Below are positions 1-8,279 of a DNA stretch of 64,000 nt, piece by piece. Origin of the DNA: Sulfitobacter faviae (GTDB lineage Bacteria > Pseudomonadota > Alphaproteobacteria > Rhodobacterales > Rhodobacteraceae); assembly GCF_029870955.1 (NCBI RefSeq), contig NZ_PGFQ01000001.1:682001-746000 (forward strand), written 5' to 3'. The translations under genes were made by a program, and so were the position numbers. The notes under the pieces were generated by a model, which saw only the letters and a list, made by a program, of their open reading frames with translations, was not told the DNA's origin and searched no databases. How positions within the stretch are numbered: the first letter of the stretch is position 1; each line of letters starts with the position of its first letter.

Positions 1-93
1 CCGTTCAAGGTGATTTTCTTTGTGCTGATCGACGGTTGGTACATGCTGGCCGGGTCTCTGATCGAAAGCTATGTGCCGCTTGCCGGTGGCTGA
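1..93 (+). CDS. fliP: Flagellar export apparatus protein FliP, C-terminal end (partial)
   Basis: Only the last 30 codons and the TGA stop lie in the window; the gene begins upstream. The visible tail contains PFKVIFFVLIDGWYMLAGSL, which matches the last membrane segment of FliP, a core inner-membrane protein of the flagellar type III export gate. It stops 22 bases before fliG on the same strand, so the two are probably co-transcribed. The call rests on a short but characteristic tail. Confidence 0.8.
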   Translation, partial: PFKVIFFVLIDGWYMLAGSLIESYVPLAGG

Positions 94-115
94 CCTGCTC
101 TGAAAGGATTTCTCC

Positions 116-1165
116 ATGTCGACCAATGCCCTTTCCAAATCCCGCAGAAAGCCCATCACGGTGGAGGATCTGAACGGTCCGACCAAGGCGGCCATCACCT
201 TTCTCTGCCTCGGCGAGCAGACCGGATCGAAACTGATGCAAAAGCTTGGCACCGCCGAGATCGAGCGTATCACCAGCGCCATGAGCCGCCTTGGCCCGAT
301 CCCGGCAGAGGTGGTGGAACATGTGCTCAAAGAGTTCACCCAAAAGGTCGTCAGCGGCACCGGTTCGGTCGTGGGGTCGCTGTCGACGGCGGAATCCATG
401 CTGCGCAAATTCATGCCCGAAGAGCAGGTGAGCAGCATCATGGAAGGCCTCAAGAACAGCGAGCGGGAGAACGCCATGTGGCGCGGCTTTGGTGCGCTGG
501 ATGAGACGGTGATCGCCAATTACCTCAAGGGCGAGCATGACCAAACCGCCGCGGCGATCCTCAACAACGTCGACACCGGCGTAGCCGCCAAGGTGCTGCC
601 GCTGCTGGGTCCTGAGCGGATGCAGGACATCGCCGAGCGCATGATCGCGATGGAGGCCGTGCCATTGCATATGATGCAGCAGATCGAAGAGACGCTGAAA
701 CAGGATATCCTGTCGAATGCGATGCATACCAATTCGGTCGAGACGCATCAGCGCATGGCGGATCTGTTCAACCAGTTGGATGTGCAGGCCTTTGATGAGC
801 TTTCCGGCGCGCTGGACGCGCGTATTCCGGACGCTTTCCAAGCCATCAAACAGCGCATGTTCGTCTTTGACGACCTGTTCAAACTGCCGATGCAGGACTT
901 GGCGCAGGTAATGCGCGGGCTCGATGGGGCGACCCTACCGATGGCGATGCGCGGCGCCAAGAAAGAGCAGCGCGATCACCTGATGGAATGCCTGCCGCAA
1001 CGCTCGCGTCAGATGCTGATGGACGAGATGGCCGCCACCGGCCCGGTCCGGGGCCGCGACGTGCGCGCGGCACAGGCCGCCATGGTGGAATATGCTAAGA
1101 GCCTTGCCGATCAAGGGGTGATCGAATTGCCCTCGGCCGCCGATGACGACGAATTCATCGAGTAA
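116..1165 (+). CDS. fliG: Flagellar motor switch protein FliG
   Basis: A 349-residue FliG, the rotor protein that contacts FliF in the MS ring and interacts with the MotA stator to produce torque. The three-part architecture is visible: an N-terminal domain starting with TKAAITFLCLGEQTGSKLM, a middle domain carrying GEHDQ where many FliGs have EHPQ, and a C-terminal torque domain with the MFVFDDL segment followed by the charged helix. An AAGGA ribosome site lies just before the ATG. It follows fliP by 22 bases and converges with the DUF1217 gene, the two stops being six bases apart. fliF, fliM and fliN are not in the window. Confidence 0.95.
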   Translation: MSTNALSKSRRKPITVEDLNGPTKAAITFLCLGEQTGSKLMQKLGTAEIERITSAMSRLGPIPAEVVEHVLKEFTQKVVSGTGSVVGSLSTAESMLRKFMPEEQVSSIMEGLKNSERENAMWRGFGALDETVIANYLKGEHDQTAAAILNNVDTGVAAKVLPLLGPERMQDIAERMIAMEAVPLHMMQQIEETLKQDILSNAMHTNSVETHQRMADLFNQLDVQAFDELSGALDARIPDAFQAIKQRMFVFDDLFKLPMQDLAQVMRGLDGATLPMAMRGAKKEQRDHLMECLPQRSRQMLMDEMAATGPVRGRDVRAAQAAMVEYAKSLADQGVIELPSAADDDEFIE

Positions 1166-1171
1166 AGGGGG

Positions 1172-2004
1172 TCAGCGGTAGACGCTCGACGCGCTATAGC
1201 CGCCGGTGATCGTGGGGATGTCGATGGTCGCTGCCGTAAAGCTGCCGCCCTGCCCGATCGAGACAGCCCCCTGCATCAGCGAAAGCACCGTGCTCGACGA
1301 CGAAGAGACACCTTCGACCGCATCGTAAATCGCCGAGAACCGCGAGACGAGCTTGTCGACCTCCGCCGGGTCTTGCAGCTTTTCGATGTCGAACTTCTGC
1401 TCAAAAAGCGCGATCTGACGGTCGAGATCGACTTGAATCGCCTCATCCGGCACACCAAGGGCGCGGCGCATGAATTTGCCGAGGTCTTCGTCCTTCAGCA
1501 CGTCGAGCCATGAGTCGATCTCAGCGGCCTTAGCTTTAAACTCCAAGGCGATCCGCGCGCCTTCGTTGTCCTCTCCGGCCTCGTTCAGCACGAAACGTTC
1601 TTTGAAACGCTCGATCATCTCGGCCTGCCAATCGACCTTATCAAGGTTCTCGCTGCTGCCCCTCCGGGCGTGAAGCCCAAAGTGAGATACATGTCGCGAA
1701 TCTTGGGGTCGCTGAGGCGGTTCACCAGCGCGGAACTGTCGGTGATATCGCTTTCCAACGTCTTGCGGATCATCGCCTTGCCAAAGATCTGATCTTCGAG
1801 GTCGAAGGCCCGCATGACGAAAGTATAGACTTCCGTATCGGCAATCAGTTCCTGCGGGGAAGAGATGCTGCCGATACGCTCTTCAAAGGCTTCGATCTGC
1901 CGGGCGTTCAGGGCGTTGCTGGCGGCAAGGTCGAGCTGTTTGTCGCGCGTTGCGTCAAACAGTTTGACCGCCACCTGCGTGCCCATGCCGCCCAGCGAAA
2001 TCAT
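1172..2004 (-). CDS. DUF1217 flagellar-cluster protein (reading frame interrupted)
   Basis: The N-terminal part is read from 2004 to about 1662 and the C-terminal part in another frame down to 1172. Adding one base in the C run at 1659-1662 joins them into a 277-residue protein with a continuous junction (…LTLGFTP, then SSENLDKVDWQAEM). The repeating segments (ALG VPDEAIQVDL, LSDPKIRDMYLTLGF) resemble the DUF1217 family found beside flaF and flbT in alphaproteobacteria. Its molecular role is not known. Its ATG overlaps the flbT stop (ATGA), so it is the last gene of the fliC-flaF-flbT run. I think the break is a sequence error. Confidence 0.7.
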
Positions 2005-2426
2005 GCGTGCGCGGCCTCATGGCTAGAGGCGGGCGGCACCGGGCGAAGCTGCATGAGTTCGGTCTCGTATTTGAGCACCGCGCGCAGCTCGCTCATTGCT
2101 TTGTAGAAATCGGCCATGGAGACGAAATTCGCCGCTTCCATGATCCGGGCGCGCATGTCTGCGCCAAAGCAACAGGCCAGATCGGCCAAGCCCTGCTGGA
2201 TCATCGGCATGATTTGGTCGCGGGTGTCGGGACGGATCAGCGCAGTCTGCACCAAGAAGTAGACCTTGGAGACGGGCGTGGATTCCGCGTCCGGCTTCAG
2301 CAGATCGGATTCGCGCACGATGTCGGCGCGATTCTCGACCGTCAGCGCTTGGCGGCGGTCGCCGTTGCGGATGACGCAGCCGTTCACGACCACACGTTCG
2401 CGGGGGCGGAGGGTGAGTTTCAGCAT
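2001..2426 (-). CDS. flbT: Flagellin post-transcriptional regulator FlbT
   Basis: A 141-residue FlbT starting at MLKLTLRPRERVVVNGCVI. Upstream in-frame codons as far as 2498 are ignored because they overlap flaF and look non-coding. In Caulobacter FlbT acts on the fliC leader and lowers flagellin mRNA stability, partly balancing FlaF; that role is family knowledge, not visible here. The gene starts one base after the flaF stop and overlaps the next gene by four bases, so flaF, flbT and DUF1217 form one transcription unit downstream of fliC. Confidence 0.9.
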   Translation of the reverse strand: MLKLTLRPRERVVVNGCVIRNGDRRQALTVENRADIVRESDLLKPDAESTPVSKVYFLVQTALIRPDTRDQIMPMIQQGLADLACCFGADMRARIMEAANFVSMADFYKAMSELRAVLKYETELMQLRPVPPASSHEAAHA

Positions 2427-2427
2427 C

Positions 2428-2832
2428 TTACACCTCCTGCATCTGCGGGGCGGCCTGCCCGGCCAGACCGGCGGCGATATTGCCGTTGATCTCGACAAGA
2501 CCCGCCAAACGGCCTTCGCCTGCCATCAGCGCGGTGCTATGACGGTCCACCCAAAGCGCGATGGAAATGAGCGAGGCTTTCAGCCCGTCAGGCATCTTGT
2601 TTTCCGGCTCAGACAGGTCAAAGCGCAGAGCCGACCAGAACCGTTGATTTTCATAGATCGCGTCGCGCAGACCGGAGGCGAGGATGTTCAACCGCTCGCT
2701 CTTGTCGTCTGTCGCATCAAAGCCCTGGCCCTTCTCGGCAAGGTCATGTGTGACGCGGCTCAGGATGCGGCGCTCGATCTGCCGCGGGGTTTCGCTTTCG
2801 CGAATTGTTCGTTTGTATGCTGCCAGCCCCAT
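2428..2832 (-). CDS. flaF: Flagellar biosynthesis regulator FlaF
   Basis: A 134-residue FlaF, an alphaproteobacterial protein needed for flagellin synthesis or secretion that works with FlbT. Recognisable features are the N-terminal YKRTIRESETPRQIERRIL helix and the C-terminal LISIALWVDRHS segment. A good ribosome site (GGAAG) lies upstream of the ATG. It sits between fliC and flbT in the conserved alphaproteobacterial order. Confidence 0.9.
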   Translation of the reverse strand: MGLAAYKRTIRESETPRQIERRILSRVTHDLAEKGQGFDATDDKSERLNILASGLRDAIYENQRFWSALRFDLSEPENKMPDGLKASLISIALWVDRHSTALMAGEGRLAGLVEINGNIAAGLAGQAAPQMQEV

Positions 2833-2867
2833 AGGAATTCTTCCTTGTTTTTATCGTTTGCTGCCTG

Positions 2868-2893
2868 CCAACCGCAAATTCTGAGGCGGTTGG
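2868..2893 (-). terminator. Hairpin in the fliC-flaF gap (second of two)
   Basis: Perfect 8-base arms (CCAACCGC and GCGGTTGG) around a 10-base loop. There is no T run after it in the direction of fliC transcription, so it may attenuate transcription or protect the flagellin mRNA 3' end rather than stop transcription fully. Confidence 0.45.
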
Positions 2894-2894
2894 A

Positions 2895-2925
2895 TCGGGG
2901 CGAGAGCACTAGGCTCTGGCCCCGA
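2895..2925 (-). terminator. Hairpin downstream of flagellin gene (first of two)
   Basis: TCGGGGC pairs with GCCCCGA, and an inner GAGAGC/GCTCTG stem has one mismatch. It begins 13 bases after the fliC stop and is followed at once by a second hairpin. Two tandem stems suit a high-level flagellin transcript with partial read-through into flaF and flbT. Confidence 0.5.
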
Positions 2926-2937
2926 AAACCCTAATCC

Positions 2938-3876
2938 TTAACGGAACAGGCTCAGGATGTTCTGCGGTGCCTGGTTTGCGATCGACAGGGACTGCGATGC
3001 CAGCTGCTGCTGAACCTGAAGCGCCTGAAGACGGGCGGCTTCTTCTTCCATGTTGGCGTCAACCATCGCGCCAACGCCGGAGTCGAGGTTGTCGGAGAGC
3101 TTGGTCAGGAACTCTTGCTGGTTTTCGATAGATTTTTCAGCAACGCCCAAAGTGGTTTCTGCCGAGACCGAACGAGCCAGCAGACCTTGAGCCTCTTCCA
3201 GCGTATTCTCCAGATATGTTTGCTTTGCGGCATCTGTCGTCAGCGCGTCGTAGTTCGTCTTCAAGTTATCCGAGATAGCTTTGAATTCGTTATGGATTTC
3301 TTTCAGATCCACACCCGAAACTGTCATGTTCGTGGTGGCAAAGGTGTCGTTCAAACGGCTAATGCCGGTTACAACGGTAAGGCTGCGTTCACCATTGGTC
3401 GTTGCAGCATCGGTGGTGATAGCACCGGTCGTGCCGTCAACAACCGCAGTTGTCGCGATGGTGTCGCCTGCTGCTACCAGATCGTCACCGTTAAAAGTTG
3501 ATTGGCTGATAGAAGTGCCCATTTGCTTAACGATTTCGGCCAGTTCGGTCGAGATGTCGTCAATAGTGGCATCGCCACTCTGCGCAAAGGCCACACGCTC
3601 CGAGAATTGGTTGGCCAAGTCTTTTACGCTTTCCGCGCCCACACGCGCCGTGGCCAGCGAGTTCTTGGTCAGGGTCAGGCTCTCGTTTACGGCTTTGGTC
3701 ATGCCGCTGTCGCCCTTCATCGTTTCGGAGATGGCGAAGTATGCGGCGTTGTCTTTGGCCGAGCCGACCTTCAGGCCGGTCGAGATACGGTCCTGCGTTT
3801 GATTCAGACTCGAATTGACGCTCCGCAGAGTCGACAGAGCGTTCATTGCGGATGTGTTTGTGTTGATCGAAGACAT
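2938..3876 (-). CDS. fliC: Flagellin FliC
   Basis: A 312-residue flagellin, the filament subunit exported by the flagellar type III system. The conserved ends that form the D0 core are clear: N-terminal SSINTNTSAMNALSTLRSVN and a C-terminal helix ending in SLSIANQAPQNILSLFR. The central variable domain is short and rich in Thr, Ala and Asp. It is the first gene of the fliC-flaF-flbT-DUF1217 run and is preceded by a leader with small stem-loops. Only one flagellin gene is seen in the window. Confidence 0.95.
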   Translation of the reverse strand: MSSINTNTSAMNALSTLRSVNSSLNQTQDRISTGLKVGSAKDNAAYFAISETMKGDSGMTKAVNESLTLTKNSLATARVGAESVKDLANQFSERVAFAQSGDATIDDISTELAEIVKQMGTSISQSTFNGDDLVAAGDTIATTAVVDGTTGAITTDAATTNGERSLTVVTGISRLNDTFATTNMTVSGVDLKEIHNEFKAISDNLKTNYDALTTDAAKQTYLENTLEEAQGLLARSVSAETTLGVAEKSIENQQEFLTKLSDNLDSGVGAMVDANMEEEAARLQALQVQQQLASQSLSIANQAPQNILSLFR

Positions 3877-3983
3877 ATTCTTATTCCAGACTATTCTAGT
3901 TCGTTATGTCGTCTTTCTGACAACTGCGGGGCGAACCCGCTTGATTACGTTTTTACGCGAAAAACTGGCAACATTGAGGCAAT
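3877..3983 (-). promoter_or_regulatory. fliC leader/promoter region with stem-loops and AT-rich motif
   Basis: The 107-base gap upstream of fliC holds an AT-rich TATTCTT element at 3876-3882 touching the start codon, a GCGGG/CCCGC stem at 3926-3940 and an inverted repeat with GTTTTT/AAAAAC arms at 3949-3965. I found no clear sigma-28 or sigma-54 promoter. In Caulobacter FlbT acts through the fliC 5' leader, so structure here could be functional, but that is inference. Confidence 0.4.
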
Positions 3984-4361
3984 TCAGAAACTTTTGTCCA
4001 CGGTTGTCATCAGTGTTGCGCGGTTGTCACGTTTCGCACCGCTTCGGCCGTAAATGCCTGCAATGCTGTGCTTTTCCCGGATTTGGGAAACCTGTGAGAT
4101 CATCTCTGACGCGGCTTGGCGGGCCAATTGCAGGTGGTGATGATCGCGCGCGATCAGATCTTTCAGATCGCGCAATTTATCTTTGCTGACCGCCTCGGGA
4201 TCTTGGCTGAGTTGCTCTTCCAGCACGGCGGTGAGTCGGGCCTTTTCGCTGGCGAATTCGACCAGTTGATTGAACGCCCCGCCCTCGACTGCGGCGATTT
4301 CGCGGCGCAGCAGATTGCCCAAAGCGTCAACGGCGGCGAGTGCTTTGCGCGGATCGCTCAT
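3984..4361 (-). CDS. FlgN-like flagellar export chaperone (putative)
   Basis: A 125-residue, helix-rich, charged soluble protein with no signal peptide, overlapping the flgJ stop by four bases (ATGA). Its size, coiled-coil character (LGNLLRREIAAVEGGAFNQL) and place at the end of the flgE-flgK-flgL-flgI-flgJ run suggest a FlgN-type chaperone for the hook-associated proteins FlgK and FlgL encoded in the same run. Sequence similarity to FlgN is weak by eye, so context carries most of the call. Confidence 0.5.
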   Translation of the reverse strand: MSDPRKALAAVDALGNLLRREIAAVEGGAFNQLVEFASEKARLTAVLEEQLSQDPEAVSKDKLRDLKDLIARDHHHLQLARQAASEMISQVSQIREKHSIAGIYGRSGAKRDNRATLMTTVDKSF

Positions 4362-4659
4362 CGGTTGGCCCCCGTTTGATAGCGCTGCATGGCGGTCTCA
4401 ATTGTGCGGGCGATTCCGGTGCTGTTCTGCTCGGCGATGCTTTCGCCAATCGCGTTGGACAGAAAGCTGCGCCAAGTCTCTTCGGCATGCCCCCGCCGAA
4501 GCTGCCGATGTCCACGGTCGAGAGCATTTCATCGACCATTTGCCCGAGGAACATGGCCTCGAACTCCTGCGCCTTTTCGGCGGTGACGGCATCGGCCTGC
4601 GGTGCTGCCGGTTTGGCCGCCGGGGTCGGCGCGGGGATTGGGAAAGATGCGAATTCCAA
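4358..4659 (-). CDS. flgJ: Rod-binding protein FlgJ-like (reading frame interrupted)
   Basis: The N-terminal half contains the rod-binding signature (AQEFEAMFLGQMVDEMLSTV). After the C run at 4490-4494 the frame shifts; adding one base gives EETWRSFLSNAIGESIAEQN and an in-frame TGA at 4358, about 100 residues in all. This is the length of single-domain FlgJ in alphaproteobacteria, which lacks the muramidase domain of the enterobacterial protein. It helps rod assembly in the periplasm. It lies nine bases after flgI and overlaps the FlgN-like gene. The break looks like a lost base in a homopolymer. Confidence 0.75.
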
Positions 4660-4668
4660 GACCTGCCC

Positions 4669-5769
4669 CTAGATGATCTCAAGGTCGGCATGCAGAGCGC
4701 CCGCCGCCTTGATGGCTTGAAGGATTGAAATCGTCTCGGTCGCGCCGACGCCGATGGCGTTCAGCCCATCGACCAGCCGTTGCAGGCTGACTGACCCGTC
4801 GATGACGGCGAATTTCGCGTCTTTCTCTTCCACGCCGACCGAAGAGTTCGGGACCACTACGGTGGTCCCGCCGATGGACAGCGATTCGGGCTGGCTGACG
4901 TTGAAATCATCGCGGACGGTGACGGTCAGCCCGCCTTGGCTAACCGCGACGCGGTCTATGCGGACATTGGCGCCGATGACGATGGTGCCTGAACGCGCGT
5001 CGATCACCACTTTGGCGGCCTGATCAGGCTGGACTTGCAGCGGTTCGATCAGGGCCATCGTCTCCATCAGCGATCCCTTGCCGTAGGCCGACACGGTGAT
5101 GGTGCGCGAATCGATGGCCTTGGCGACCGGACCCATGGCTTGGTTGATCGCGGCCTCGACCCGCTGTGCGGTGACGAAATCGGCGTTGCGCAGGGCCAGT
5201 TTGATGCTGTTCATTTCGCTAAAGTCGAAGTCAACCTCACGCTCGACGATGGCGCCATTGTCGATCCGCGCGCCCGTGGGCACGCCTTCGACGATGGAGG
5301 CGTTCAGCCCCTGTGCGGCGAAGCCGGCGACGGCGATCGGGCCTTGGGCCACGGCGTAGATCTCACCATCGGCCGCGGTCAGCGGGGTGACGATCAGCGT
5401 GCCGCCGCGCAGCGATGACGCATCACCCAAGGAGGAGACCACCACGTCGATGGTGCTACCGGCCCGCGCGAAGGGCGGCAGGGAGGCGGTGACCATGACG
5501 GCGGCGGTATTGGCCGTGCGCATCTGATCTTCGGTCAGGTTGCCGATGCCGAGCCGCTCTAGCATGCCTTCGATGGCGCGTTCGGTGAAAGGCGCGTTGC
5601 GCAGGCTGTCGCCCGTGCCGTTCAGCCCCACGACCAGCCCGTAGCCGACCAATTGGTTCGACCGCACTCCCTCGACGGTGACGATATCCTTGATCCGCAC
5701 CTGTGCTGCCGCCGGCGCGGCGAGCGCGAAGGTGAGGCCGATCAGCAAGAGTTTAAACAAGGCGTTCAT
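4669..5769 (-). CDS. flgI: Flagellar P-ring protein FlgI
   Basis: A 366-residue FlgI, which forms the periplasmic P ring around the rod. It starts with a cleavable Sec signal (LLLIGLTFALAAPAAAQ) and continues with the family opening VRIKDIVTVEGVRSNQLVGYGLVVGLNGTGD (read in short: VRIKDIV…LVGYGLVVGL). The C terminus ends with LQAIKAAGALHADLEII, typical for FlgI. It follows flgL by 13 bases in the leftward hook-basal-body run. Confidence 0.95.
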   Translation of the reverse strand: MNALFKLLLIGLTFALAAPAAAQVRIKDIVTVEGVRSNQLVGYGLVVGLNGTGDSLRNAPFTERAIEGMLERLGIGNLTEDQMRTANTAAVMVTASLPPFARAGSTIDVVVSSLGDASSLRGGTLIVTPLTAADGEIYAVAQGPIAVAGFAAQGLNASIVEGVPTGARIDNGAIVEREVDFDFSEMNSIKLALRNADFVTAQRVEAAINQAMGPVAKAIDSRTITVSAYGKGSLMETMALIEPLQVQPDQAAKVVIDARSGTIVIGANVRIDRVAVSQGGLTVTVRDDFNVSQPESLSIGGTTVVVPNSSVGVEEKDAKFAVIDGSVSLQRLVDGLNAIGVGATETISILQAIKAAGALHADLEII

Positions 5770-5782
5770 GGGGCGGTTCCGG

Positions 5783-6844
5783 TTAGAGGTAGTTCAGGAA
5801 GGACAGGCGCGAGAGCCGCGCGGTGATGGCAAAGCTGGAGTCGAGTTGGTTTTGCAATTGGGTCAGACGGGTGGCCGTGTCATATTGGTCAACCCCTTCG
5901 AGGTTCATCACCTCCCCATCCAGAAACAGCGCCCGGCTTTCTTGGGCCGCGATCGTATCAGCGAGCTGTGCGCGTTTCAGGCCGGTCTGGGTTTCTAGAT
6001 CGGTCAGCCCTTCGAGCCCCGCGCCGATGGCGCTGCGGGCCTCGGTTAGCCACGCATCGCGGGCGGCCTCATCGGGGATGTCGCTGGGGTTCACCGCGCT
6101 CAGCATGGCCAGACCGCGGATCAGATCGCGGATTGCCGGGTCATTGGCTTGGGCGGTTTGGGTGAGGGTTTGCGTCTCTGAGGTGCGCGAGGTCAGCGGC
6201 GGATTGCCCGACGGCGCGCCGTTGTAAAAGGTGTTCTCGAAATTATGGTTGAAGAACACCGAACTGTCGCCAAAGCCCGCCTTGAGGTCATCGATGGCGC
6301 GCTGCACATCCGCCACATCGGTCAGAGGGCCGCCGATCATGTGATCCACCGCAATGGCCGGGGATTCGCCGGTGCGCGGGTTGATCTCATCCCACGCTTG
6401 CAGCGGGTTGGTGTCGCTGCGGGTGCCGGACATCAGGAAACCGGAACTGTCGCTGACCGCCGCACGTTCCAACACCCGGTCAAGCGCCGTGCGCGCCGCC
6501 TGCGACAGATAGGTCGTCGAAAGCCCGCCCGCGCTGTCGGCGGTGAAGGCTTGCTCAAGCACCTCTTGGCCCACGTCGCGCATAGCCCCGAGCGATGTTT
6601 CCACGGCGAGGAAACGGCGGTCCAAAAGCGCATTGGAGGTCAGGAAACCATCGTTGCGGGTGATCTGCATGCGAATGGCGATGGCATCGGCAGAGCGGTG
6701 GCCCAGATCGTCATAGGGGTTGGCCTTCAGCCCGGTCGTCACCTCTTTGGACACATCCGAGATCTCAGCGGCAAGGCGGCTGGTCTGTTCGCGCTGGCGC
6801 AGGCTTTGCAAAGCGGTGGAGACGGTGCGGGAAATCTCGGTCAT
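5783..6844 (-). CDS. flgL: Hook-filament junction protein FlgL
   Basis: A 353-residue flagellin-like protein without a signal peptide, placed between flgK and flgI. The N-terminal helix (TVSTALQSLRQREQTSRLAA) and C-terminal helix (LTQLQNQLDSSFAITARLS) correspond to the D0-D1 coiled-coil ends shared by FlgL and flagellin. FlgL joins the hook to the filament and is exported by the flagellar type III system. It starts seven bases after flgK ends, so translation is probably coupled. Confidence 0.85.
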   Translation of the reverse strand: MTEISRTVSTALQSLRQREQTSRLAAEISDVSKEVTTGLKANPYDDLGHRSADAIAIRMQITRNDGFLTSNALLDRRFLAVETSLGAMRDVGQEVLEQAFTADSAGGLSTTYLSQAARTALDRVLERAAVSDSSGFLMSGTRSDTNPLQAWDEINPRTGESPAIAVDHMIGGPLTDVADVQRAIDDLKAGFGDSSVFFNHNFENTFYNGAPSGNPPLTSRTSETQTLTQTAQANDPAIRDLIRGLAMLSAVNPSDIPDEAARDAWLTEARSAIGAGLEGLTDLETQTGLKRAQLADTIAAQESRALFLDGEVMNLEGVDQYDTATRLTQLQNQLDSSFAITARLSRLSFLNYL

Positions 6845-6851
6845 CCTATCC

Positions 6852-8267
6852 TCACACGCTGGCCAAAAGGGTGTCGAGCATATCGCTCAGACTGGTAAGC
6901 ACCTGCGAATTCGCGCCGTAGGCCTGTTCGATCTCCAGCAGCTTTTGCAGTTCGGTATCGACGTTCACGCCCTCGATGCTGCTGCGGTTGTCCTCGAAGG
7001 TGATGAGCCGCACGCGCGCCGTCTCGGCCTGCCCATCTGCCCCCACCCGCAGCACGTTTTGTTGGCTGACCAGATCGGCGGCGTAATCCCCCAAACGCGC
7101 ATTGGTGCTGAGGCCCGTGGCCGCGTCAAAAGCCATGCCCGTCTCAAGCACGTCGACAAAGGCGTTCAACTGCGTGGTGTCGCCCGGCTCGCCGGGGAAT
7201 GTGGCACCGGCACCGTCGCGCAGCCGCCAAAGCGCACCGCCCTTGTCGGGCTGGACGCTGTCATTGAGCGCAAGCCGCCCGGCCAGCCCGTCCAACTGCG
7301 CCGGATCGAAAGCCCCGCCTGCATCAGTGAAAAGCCCCGGCTGCCCGGCCCCGACGGAGGCATCTGCGGCCTCGAAACTCTGCACCAGCCCGCGGGCGAG
7401 TTCATCCAATTGCAGCTTCATCTGCGGCAGGTCATTGGCGATCAACCCGCTCAGCCCCGCAAGGCGGCCACTGTCGGACCCGCGCGCGGTGGCGCTGTTT
7501 GGCGTGATGTCGATGTCCCCGGCCATCAGCCGCCCCGTCTCGGGGTTGGCGTTCAGCCGCACGGCGGTTTCGCCATGGACCAATTCCGTGCCGCCGGTGG
7601 TGTGCAGCGTCAGCGTTCCATCCGCTTCCCAACGGCTTTGGAAATCCATCTGACTGCCCAAAGCATCAAGGCGGCGGTTCATCTCATCCATCAGCCCGCT
7701 GGTGCCGGTGGGATCGGTCCCGGCAAGGGCCAGACGTTCGTTCAACGCGGCGATATCCGAGAGCGCCGCATTCACCTCGGCCACGCTCGCCACAAGGCTG
7801 TCACCGGCCTGCGCGCGGCTGGCCTCAAGCCCGATGGCGGCCTCGTTGATGCTGTGCACCAAGGTCTCGCTGCGCGACAAAAGGTCGTTCTGGGCGGCGG
7901 GGTCGGAGGGGTTGTTGGCCAGAAGGTCGAGCCCCGCCTGAAACTCCGCCAGACGAGCGGCAGGGGAGACTTCATCGCCCGGCTCACCCAGGGTGATCAG
8001 ATAGCTGCCGAGTATCTCACTGGTGGCAGAGGCGCGGCCCAATTCAGCCGAAGCATTCCGCGACATGCCTGCAAGGCGTTCATCCACCTGCCGCGCGATG
8101 CGCAGCTCCACCGTGCCACTTTGTCCGTTGGTCGTGACCTGCGCGGCCTCGCGCCGGACGTAGCCTTCGGTTTGCGCATTGGCGATATTGCCCGCAACAA
8201 GGTTGGCGCGACCCTCTGTCGTGCTCAGCCCGCTGCGGGCAATGCTAAAGGCAGATGAGATGCTCAT
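6852..8267 (-). CDS. flgK: Hook-associated protein FlgK
   Basis: A 471-residue FlgK, the first hook-filament junction protein. The N terminus (SISSAFSIARSGLSTTEGRA then NLVAGNIANAQTEGYVRRE) is the rod/hook-type motif, and the C-terminal helix (VNVDTELQKLLEIEQAYGAN) matches the flg_bbr_C domain. It lies 12 bases downstream of flgE and just before flgL, the usual order. Confidence 0.9.
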   Translation of the reverse strand: MSISSAFSIARSGLSTTEGRANLVAGNIANAQTEGYVRREAAQVTTNGQSGTVELRIARQVDERLAGMSRNASAELGRASATSEILGSYLITLGEPGDEVSPAARLAEFQAGLDLLANNPSDPAAQNDLLSRSETLVHSINEAAIGLEASRAQAGDSLVASVAEVNAALSDIAALNERLALAGTDPTGTSGLMDEMNRRLDALGSQMDFQSRWEADGTLTLHTTGGTELVHGETAVRLNANPETGRLMAGDIDITPNSATARGSDSGRLAGLSGLIANDLPQMKLQLDELARGLVQSFEAADASVGAGQPGLFTDAGGAFDPAQLDGLAGRLALNDSVQPDKGGALWRLRDGAGATFPGEPGDTTQLNAFVDVLETGMAFDAATGLSTNARLGDYAADLVSQQNVLRVGADGQAETARVRLITFEDNRSSIEGVNVDTELQKLLEIEQAYGANSQVLTSLSDMLDTLLASV

Positions 8268-8279
8268 TCATGCACCGGG

